From NCBI GenBank assembly GCA_026988195.1, contig JALSLS010000187.1, positions 1 to 19,100 of the forward strand: a DNA stretch of 19,100 bases. The letters run 5' to 3'. The position numbers were made by a program, and so were the translations under genes. The stretch's first letter is position 1. Each line of letters begins with the position of its first letter. This DNA comes from Methylomonas sp. Lineage in GTDB: Bacteria; Pseudomonadota; Gammaproteobacteria; Methylococcales; Methylomonadaceae. Below the pieces are notes generated by a model, which did no database searches, was not told the DNA's origin, and saw only the letters and a list, made by a program, of their open reading frames with translations. Positions 14,420-19,100 of the stretch are shown in pieces.

Positions 14420-16236
14420 ATACTAGCCAATTAACGGCTCGGGTTATTGCTGTTCAAGATGATATTGTATCTATTGAGTCAATAGATGGAACAGCAACGC
14501 CACTCACTAAAAATGAAGTTATCTATATTTTACCCACACGAACCATGGGTTCTCACCCTGAAAGATTGAAAGCTGAGATTCTTCGTATTCAAGGAAACAC
14601 GGCAGATGCTCAAGTGTACGAAAGTACGGTTGGTGTGGGGGTAGGGGATTTGGTTGAACAAACGGGTGAAATGCTATCAGTTGAATTAGGCCCTGGATTA
14701 TTGGGTCAAGTTTATGATGGCTTACAAAACCCATTAGACGTGTTAGCTTCAGATTTTGGTTTCTTCTTGCCTAGAGGGGTAGACCTGCCAGCATTAGATG
14801 AAAATAGAAAATGGGCTTTTACTCCCATCATACAAACGGGGGCTATTTTAAAAGCCAGCTCAGTAATAGGGACTGTGGTTGAGAGAGGCTTTAGCCATAA
14901 AATCATGCTACCTTTTAATTTGCAGGGTTCAGTTGAAATTATTTGGATTCAAGAAGGCAATGTAACGGTGACTGATCCTGTTGCAAAGATCAGGTTAAAA
15001 TCAGGGGCTGAACAAGTGATTACTCTGAGGCAAAAATGGCCTGTGCGCAACCCGATACCACAGCAATTATTAACAAACAATATTGTTCAGCGTCAATACC
15101 CTTCAGTCCCTTTAATTACCCATATAAGATTAATTGATACTTTTTTCCCTATAGCAAAGGGGGGTACAGCGTGTATACCAGGGCCTTTTGGCGCAGGGAA
15201 AACGGTATTACAAAACCTTATTTCCAGAAACTCTGATGTTGATGTCGTTATTATTGTTGCATGTGGAGAAAGAGCAGGGGAGGTCGTAGAAACCATCATC
15301 GAATTACCTCAGATGAGTGACCCTAAAACAGGGGGGTCATTAATGGATAGGACTATTATTATTTGTAATACTTCATCTATGCCTGTTGCAGCAAGAGAAG
15401 CATCAATTTATACAGGAATAACGTTAGGCGAATATTATCGGCAGATGGGCTTAGATGTTTTGCTATTAGCAGACTCAACCTCCCGCTGGGCGCAAGCAAT
15501 GAGAGAAACCTCGGCACGATTAGAAGAAATACCAGGGGAAGAAGCCTTTCCGGCCTATCTGGATTCAGCTATCAAAAGTATTTATGAACGTGCAGGTATT
15601 ATCCGTATTGAAGATGGTTCTGAAGGCAGTTTAACTATGATAGGGACTGTTTCACCCGCAGGTGGTAACTTTGAGGAACCTGTCACTCAATCAACTTTAG
15701 GGACGGTTAAAACATTTTTGGGGTTAAGTGCCGATAGAGCATATAAACGTTTTTACCCAGCTGTAGACCCTTTGCTTTCTTGGTCTAGGTATAATGATCA
15801 ATTAAGTGCTTGGTTTGAAGAAGAGCTTGCAGAAGGCTGGACGGCAGAGGTGAAATCAATGCTTGAATTGTTAAAACGGGGTGAAGATATATACCAGATG
15901 ATACAAGTAGCAGGTGAAGAAGGTATTTCTTTAGAAGATTATATAAGTTATCAGCAAGCCTTGTTTTTAGATATGGTTTATTTACAACAAGATGCGTTTG
16001 ACAAAGTAGATGTTGCGGTTTCTATGGAAAGACAAAAAGATACTTTTAAACACATGATAAGCCTTATTAATAGGGAATATAAATTTACTGATCAGGAGCA
16101 AGTAAGGCAGTTCTTTATCAAGTTAACGGGACTGTTTAAAAACCTTAATTATGCCCCGTACAAGTCTACAGAATATATTGAATTTGAGCATAAAATAAAA
16201 GTTTTAGTGGCGGACAGCGAATCTAAGCTTCATTAG
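14413..16236 (+). CDS. atpA: V/A-type ATPase subunit A (catalytic)
   Basis: Subunit A hydrolyses or makes ATP. It has 607 residues, a usual length. The N-terminal barrel is followed by the A-specific non-homologous insert (about residues 110-200), the P-loop GPFGAGKT (257-264), the GERAGEVVETI motif carrying the catalytic-site glutamate (about 285-295), and LLADSTSRWAQAMRE. The C-terminal helical domain starts near residue 430. All catalytic residues are present. It is the last gene in the operon; in Chlamydia and spirochaetes A comes directly before B, so here the A-B junction is broken and the two ends of the usual operon are joined at K-E. Confidence 0.95.
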   Translation: MVNTSQLTARVIAVQDDIVSIESIDGTATPLTKNEVIYILPTRTMGSHPERLKAEILRIQGNTADAQVYESTVGVGVGDLVEQTGEMLSVELGPGLLGQVYDGLQNPLDVLASDFGFFLPRGVDLPALDENRKWAFTPIIQTGAILKASSVIGTVVERGFSHKIMLPFNLQGSVEIIWIQEGNVTVTDPVAKIRLKSGAEQVITLRQKWPVRNPIPQQLLTNNIVQRQYPSVPLITHIRLIDTFFPIAKGGTACIPGPFGAGKTVLQNLISRNSDVDVVIIVACGERAGEVVETIIELPQMSDPKTGGSLMDRTIIICNTSSMPVAAREASIYTGITLGEYYRQMGLDVLLLADSTSRWAQAMRETSARLEEIPGEEAFPAYLDSAIKSIYERAGIIRIEDGSEGSLTMIGTVSPAGGNFEEPVTQSTLGTVKTFLGLSADRAYKRFYPAVDPLLSWSRYNDQLSAWFEEELAEGWTAEVKSMLELLKRGEDIYQMIQVAGEEGISLEDYISYQQALFLDMVYLQQDAFDKVDVAVSMERQKDTFKHMISLINREYKFTDQEQVRQFFIKLTGLFKNLNYAPYKSTEYIEFEHKIKVLVADSESKLH

Positions 16237-16251
16237 TGTCAAAATCAGCAA

Positions 16252-16312
16252 ACCCATCCCCAAAATCATCATGATCAAAAGGGATTGGGTGGCGGGCTGC
16301 CAAAAACAGCCC
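16252..16312 (+). terminator. hairpins after the V-ATPase operon
   Basis: Two adjacent stems lie 16-76 bases past the atpA stop: ACCCATCCC with GGGATTGGGT (16252-16290, one bulge), and GGGCTG with CAGCCC (16294-16312). Neither is followed by a clear T run, so a Rho-independent terminator is possible but unproven. Confidence 0.3.
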
Positions 16313-16449
16313 CTAATGTTGATATTTCCCATTGAAGATGCTCTGTAACTGAAGTTTCCAAATTATTAGCGCCGTGACGTATAGAGAAAAACCATTAAAA
16401 TGGGGGGTTGCTATATTTAGTGCAACCCCTACTAAAATACAAACCCTTA
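16313..16449. other. non-coding spacer with an 8-bp stem
   Basis: No credible gene is seen. The only structure is a perfect stem, GGGGTTGC paired with GCAACCCC across ten bases (16404-16429). A minus-strand open frame crossing this spacer ends inside the adjacent element and has no family character. Confidence 0.4.
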
Positions 16450-16677
16450 CCTGATTACCCATGAACTTCAGCCGTATATAACACACTAGGTCCACGTCAT
16501 ACCAGCAGGGATTGCTGGTATCCAGTGTATAGGGACATACGACCTGGATAATTAGCTTATACTTGATTATACAATCACCCTATCCTTGGATTCTGGATCT
16601 CGGCAATCCCTGCCGAGTGACGTATAACAGTTGAATCGGTGTTTTTATAAAATGACTGAGACTCGTACGTAATCAGG
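16450..16677. mobile_element. CCTGATTAC-ended element, right copy (228 bp, intact, inverted)
   Basis: It begins CCTGATTACCCATGAACTTC and ends ACTCGTACGTAATCAGG. Its reverse complement aligns end to end with the left copy at 6505-6958, minus that copy's two inserts, so the two copies face each other. Internal stems are CATACCAGCAGGGATTGCTG and CTCGGCAATCCCTGCCGAG. No clear target duplication flanks it (AACCCTTA against TGCTTATA). Confidence 0.8.
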
Positions 16678-16745
16678 TGCTTATATGTTTCCTGTAGAAT
16701 ACAAAGATAAACAAAAATTATCTGAATGTCTTAATATTTCAATGC

Positions 16746-17033
16746 ATGGTTGATAAAGTCAATGGGCATGGCCGACAAGTTTCCTTTATTTTAGAAAAAA
16801 CAGGCACGCCTTATACTGATTGGATGAAAATAAGAGTCGATAGTAAGAAAGGTAAACAAATCTACAGCCACAGAATGTCCGTGGTAGAACCCGTGTTTGG
16901 GAATATTACCTCAAACAAAGGACTCAAGCGGTTTAGCTTAAGAGGCAAAATCAAAGTTAATGCGCAATGGAAACTGTTCTGTTTGATACAGAATATAGAG
17001 AAACTGGCTAATTATGGGAAGATAGCGGCATAA
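16746..17033 (+). pseudogene. IS1182-like transposase, C-terminal remnant
   Basis: The 95-residue open frame is only the end of a DDE transposase. Residues 9-32 (GRQVSFILEK, then TPYTDWMKIRVDS) and MSVVEPVFGNI through FSLRGKIKVNAQWKLFCLI and NIEKLANYG fit the C-terminal block of the IS1182 family. E48 in VEPVFGNI is the likely last catalytic acid. The full protein would be over 400 residues; the N-terminal part with the first two aspartates is missing, and the upstream frame meets a stop within 51 bases. The gene cannot encode an active enzyme. The break lies about 60 bp from the inverted element at 16450-16677. Confidence 0.75.
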
Positions 17034-17218
17034 AGGGAAGAGAAATCAGGGTAAAGATCATAGAAGTTAGAATAAAATGGCCTACAGAGCTGGTATATCA
17101 AGCAAGAAAAGGAAAAGAAAAGGTAGATGTTAGATGAAAAGTTGGGCATAATGTTGAAAAATCAAAAAGAGACTTGATTTAACTGCTATTTATAGGTTTT
17201 TCTACAGCCTCGTTATAT
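17034..17218. other. probable 3' end of the decayed insertion sequence
   Basis: Purine-rich non-coding sequence follows the transposase relic and ends near TTTTTCTACAGCCTCGTTAT (17198-17217), a form that resembles the terminal region of IS1182-like elements. The matching left end is not present in the window, so the exact boundary is unknown. Confidence 0.35.
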
Positions 17219-17611
17219 TCAAATAGCTGGTTTTAAACCCAAAAACTCAACAAATGGCAAAAAGTCTCTATCAGAAAATAAAAGATGGATATTTTGTTCA
17301 ATACAATAGGTAGCAATAATCGTATCAATAGTTTTTCTCACTGTAATACCTCTTTTTCTAAGTACACGATAATTGTCAGCACTTTTAACCGCAAGAGTTT
17401 TATTTGAGAGCTGAAATATCGGTATAGCAGTTAATAATTGTTTGGCTTTTTTGTACTCTTTATCTCCCCTAAAGCCTTGTAGAACTTCTGTCAGAATATT
17501 ATCGCCAATCACAACTGGTATTACACCCAAAATAAAATCTAAATAGACTACTTCTGGACATTCCTTGCCATTAAAATAGTCAATCCAAACACTTGAATCT
17601 ACCATAATCAT
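17219..17611 (-). CDS. vapC: VapC-type PIN-domain toxin ribonuclease
   Basis: This 130-residue type II toxin is a Mg2+-dependent ribonuclease of the PIN fold, acting on RNA (often tRNA) when released from VapB. The four acidic residues of the active site are present: D5 in VDSSVWIDYF, E42 in NILTEVLQGF, D96 in KTIDTIIATYC, and D114 in LLFSDRDFLPF. The gene starts one base into the stop codon of vapB, the usual coupled arrangement. Length is normal, so the toxin appears intact. It lies beside the end of the decayed insertion sequence, an ordinary setting for a mobile toxin-antitoxin pair. Confidence 0.9.
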   Translation of the reverse strand: MIMVDSSVWIDYFNGKECPEVVYLDFILGVIPVVIGDNILTEVLQGFRGDKEYKKAKQLLTAIPIFQLSNKTLAVKSADNYRVLRKRGITVRKTIDTIIATYCIEQNIHLLFSDRDFLPFVEFLGLKPAI

Positions 17612-17802
17612 TAGTCTGTTCTCATTCTATCTAAATCATCATCCCACTTTAACTTACCTTTAAACTGTTTAATCTCACCCTGTTTTTTTAACCTAAGCAA
17701 GGTCTTAAGCCCTAGTTCAACGGCTTCTTTTTTTGTTTTTAACCCCGTAACTTGAAGCACATCAAGCATTAAATTATCATCAATTACAATATTTGTTCTC
17801 AT
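17611..17802 (-). CDS. vapB: VapB-type antitoxin
   Basis: This 63-residue protein fits the VapB family (DUF2191-type). It has a short N-terminal strand plus helix for ribbon-helix-helix DNA binding (MRTNIVIDDNLMLDVLQVTG), then TKKEAVELGLKTLLRLKKQ, and a charged C-terminal tail with WDDDLDRMR that would wrap the toxin. The start at 17802 has AAGGTGAT close upstream. It is first in a two-gene operon, and would repress its own promoter together with VapC, as is usual for this family. The upstream DNA has a spaced inverted repeat that suits this. Confidence 0.88.
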   Translation of the reverse strand: MRTNIVIDDNLMLDVLQVTGLKTKKEAVELGLKTLLRLKKQGEIKQFKGKLKWDDDLDRMRTD

Positions 17803-17813
17803 TAGATCACCTT

Positions 17814-17869
17814 TGTGTATATAATTTAATATTCTTACACATTATAATGCTAAATAATGAATATAACAA
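17814..17869 (-). promoter_or_regulatory. vapBC promoter and candidate operator
   Basis: Read on the minus strand, TTGTTA (17864-17869) and TATAAT (17841-17846) are 17 bp apart, a good sigma70-type promoter. Just downstream lies a spaced inverted repeat, TGTGTA and TACACA separated by 16 bp (17814-17841), whose outer half touches the -10 box. Binding there by VapB/VapC would block transcription; this is inferred from position. Confidence 0.6.
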
Positions 17870-17973
17870 AAAATTTCAGTCGACCGCTGGCAACGCAGCT
17901 TTTGTGTGTCAAGAGAACAATGAAGTTGTTCGTAACTATATTAAAGATGAGAGTAGGTCTCTTGTGTAAGGAA

Positions 17974-18018
17974 GGAGTCAGGTCTTTAATTTTGTAGCAA
18001 AAATAAAGACCTGACCCC
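17974..18018. repeat. GGTCAGGTC-type hairpin repeat
   Basis: GTCAGGTCTTTAATTTT (17977-17993) faces AAAAATAAAGACCTGAC (17999-18015) across five bases, extended outside by GGA/CCC. This is a strong hairpin of the form seen in REP-like elements mobilised by REP-associated tyrosine transposases; no such transposase gene is in the window. Confidence 0.65.
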
Positions 18019-18066
18019 GTTTCTGCGACCCCGTTTCTGACCCTGACCACTGTGACCCCGCTTCTG
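18013..18066. repeat. short direct repeats of GACCCCGTTTCTG
   Basis: The 13-mer GACCCCGTTTCTG occurs at 18013-18025 and 18027-18039, then as GACCCCGCTTCTG at 18054-18066. The first copy overlaps the right arm of the adjacent hairpin, so the array looks like repeated growth at the edge of that element. Confidence 0.6.
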
Positions 18067-18195
18067 ACCAAAACAATCGCTTATTTACTGACTGGAAAAT
18101 TGGATTTTTCTAAAGTAAATAAAAGTTGCTTACCCACTTAGAATTCAAAAGAGCCGAATAATTGCATTTATTAATAAGAGTGAAGTGTTAGGTAC

Positions 18196-18224
18196 TTTAC
18201 AATGCGCACGTTAATGCGCATAAT
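18196..18224 (+). promoter_or_regulatory. ccdAB promoter with embedded operator
   Basis: TTTACA (18196-18201) and CATAAT (18219-18224) are exactly 17 bp apart. The spacer and part of the -10 box form the 20-bp inverted repeat ATGCGCACGTTAATGCGCAT (18202-18221). This is a textbook site for autorepression by the CcdA/CcdB complex. AGAGGA at 18241-18246 is the ribosome site, seven bases before the ccdA ATG. Confidence 0.7.
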
Positions 18225-18253
18225 GAAAAGTAACTCTTCAAGAGGATATAAAC

Positions 18254-18499
18254 ATGCGACAACTCTATGATTATAAAGCCGCTAAAAAAGCAACAAATCT
18301 CAGTGTAAATAGTGACCTGTTAAAAAGAAGCAAAGCATTGAATATCAATTTATCAGCAACATTAGAGCAGGTCTTAACAGAAAAATTGGCAGAATCGGAA
18401 GCTAAGAAATGGTTAGATGAAAACAAAAATGCTATCAGTGCCTATAATGATTTTGTAGATGAACATGGTAACTTTGGTGACGAATACAGGTCATTCTAA
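18254..18499 (+). CDS. ccdA: CcdA antitoxin
   Basis: This 81-residue antitoxin would neutralise CcdB and repress its own operon. The N-terminal part (KKATNLSVNSDLLKRSKALN, then NLSATLEQVLTE) is the ribbon-helix-helix dimer domain. The C-terminal tail (KWLDENKNAISAYNDF, then EHGNFGDEYRSF) is the disordered segment that binds CcdB and is typical of the family. Length matches F-plasmid CcdA (72) with a slightly longer N-terminus. The stop overlaps the ccdB start by one base (TAATG). The start is supported by AGAGGA seven bases upstream and by the promoter at the right distance. Confidence 0.93.
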   Translation: MRQLYDYKAAKKATNLSVNSDLLKRSKALNINLSATLEQVLTEKLAESEAKKWLDENKNAISAYNDFVDEHGNFGDEYRSF

Positions 18500-18816
18500 T
18501 GGCTCAGTTTGATGTCTATAATAATCCAAGTAAAAATACTCGCGACGCATATCCTTATATCGTTGATATTCAAAGTCCTTTAATTTCAGAAATTGTAACA
18601 AGAATTGTGATCCCGTTAGGAAGGCTTAGCCATTTTAAAAATGAGCAGATGAAAGGGCTAACTCCTGAAATAACTTATGATGGGGAGCAGTTGCTATTAC
18701 TCACGCCACAGATTGCATCTGTACCGATAAATACACTAAAAAAACCAGTTGGTTCTTTAAGTCACTTTAGAGATGAAATTATTGCAGCTATAGATTTTGC
18801 TATAACGGGTATTTAA
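18499..18816 (+). CDS. ccdB: CcdB toxin (DNA gyrase poison), atypical C-terminus
   Basis: CcdB traps DNA gyrase on cleaved DNA by binding GyrA. The protein is 105 residues (F-plasmid 101). Family blocks are visible: AQFDVYNNPSK, YPYIVDIQSPLI, RIVIPLGR, LLLTPQIASVPINTLK, and the helix SHFRDEIIAAIDFAITGI. F-plasmid CcdB ends in Trp-Gly-Ile, needed for killing; here the end is Thr-Gly-Ile, so the tryptophan is missing while Gly and Ile are kept. The protein may be weakened, or may be a chromosomal variant with a shifted gyrase contact. Otherwise the reading frame is complete and directly coupled to ccdA. Confidence 0.93.
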   Translation: MAQFDVYNNPSKNTRDAYPYIVDIQSPLISEIVTRIVIPLGRLSHFKNEQMKGLTPEITYDGEQLLLLTPQIASVPINTLKKPVGSLSHFRDEIIAAIDFAITGI

Positions 18817-18824
18817 TATACTCC

Positions 18825-19022
18825 CTATAATGAGACGTTCGATATGATTTTTAGGGTGAAAACTAAAATCAATCTGCGCTGAGTTTTTCTTTCTATAATA
18901 TTCAATACTTGTTCTCTCGTTCCATCTGGAACGCACATTGGGAAATTATCTTCAAAAAATGTGTCGAATAAGGAAGGGGTCAGGTCCAATGTCATTAAGT
19001 TAAGCGCAACCAATTGATTCAC
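18825..19022 (-). other. unassigned small open frame overlapping a repeat
   Basis: A 65-codon minus-strand frame runs here. Its beginning is formed by the GGTCAGGTC-type repeat sequence. The stretch DGTREQVLNIIERKTQRRL has a protein-like look and faintly recalls the C-terminus of REP-associated transposases, so it could be a relic. No ribosome site or family match is clear. It is not called a gene. Confidence 0.2.
18970..18987. repeat. second GGTCAGGTC-type repeat motif
   Basis: AAGGAAGGGGTCAGGTCC matches 17968-17985 (AAGGAAGGAGTCAGGTCT) in 16 of 18 positions, in the same orientation. The two lie about 1 kb apart with ccdAB between them. Here the motif is followed by CATTAAGTTAA, which also occurs in reverse complement beside hairpin copy 1 (1808-1818). 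Confidence 0.55.
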
Positions 19023-19100
19023 CTTGATCTTTTATAGGACGAATAATGTAATTTATTCTTCATTTTAGATTTTTTACGCTTATATGACCTTCCTTTTCGA

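Noticed and set aside
16313..16495. 60-codon minus-strand frame after atpA
   Set aside because: It begins inside the right CCTGATTAC-ended element and crosses a hairpin; nothing suggests a protein.
17974..18066. CRISPR-like array in the repeat cluster
   Set aside because: Units are 13 bp with spacers of 1 and 14 bp and join a hairpin element; there are no regular spacers and no cas genes.
17850..18071. 73-codon minus-strand frame upstream of vapB
   Set aside because: It is made of the GACCCC repeats and the hairpin repeat and covers the vapBC promoter.

Overview
The window is an A+T-rich piece of a bacterial chromosome. RlmA, the chromosomal-type CcdAB, and the hairpin repeats point to a gammaproteobacterium. 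FdhD would suit a formate-oxidising methylotroph or sulfur oxidiser, but the genus cannot be fixed from the sequence. There is no rRNA, tRNA, CRISPR array or phage gene cluster.

Left part (1-6334). The 3' part of fdhD (plus strand) converges on rlmA (minus). A repeat-rich gap follows, holding a 134-bp palindromic MITE and a hairpin repeat. Next is a two-gene minus-strand operon for an RND efflux pump: the membrane-fusion protein first, then the RND transporter, overlapping by 4 bp. No outer-membrane channel gene is next to it.

Central part (6335-16677). An 870-bp gene-free stretch contains a CCTGATTAC-ended element of 454 bp. A minus-strand beta-CASP/metallo-beta-lactamase RNase gene follows, then a divergent plus-strand operon of seven tightly packed genes for a V/A-type ATPase, in the order B-D-I-K-E-DUF2764-A. 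This is the simplified gene set known from Chlamydia and spirochaetes, without recognisable C, F, G or H genes, but as a circular permutation of their E-DUF2764-A-B-D-I-K order. The c-subunit (K) keeps residues matching a Na+-binding site. A second copy of the CCTGATTAC element, inverted and uninterrupted (228 bp), lies just after the operon. The RNase and the ATPase therefore sit between inverted copies of one mobile element, which looks like an acquired or rearranged module. The left copy carries a nested 160-bp MITE with a TA target duplication and a separate 63-bp two-hairpin insert.

Right part (16678-19100). This is a mobile-element and toxin-antitoxin zone. It holds the C-terminal relic of an IS1182-like transposase, then vapBC on the minus strand and ccdAB on the plus strand. 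Both toxin-antitoxin operons have readable sigma70-type promoters with inverted repeats at or near them. GGTCAGGTC-type repeats lie on both sides of ccdAB. The CcdB toxin lacks the near-terminal tryptophan of the F-plasmid protein.

How the parts fit: the V-ATPase operon would build an ion-translocating rotary machine, either making an ion gradient from ATP or making ATP from a gradient, possibly with Na+. The efflux pair would form an inner-membrane and periplasmic export system that borrows a TolC-like channel from elsewhere. The gaps hold several distinct small repeat families, some nested, so this locus has received insertions repeatedly.
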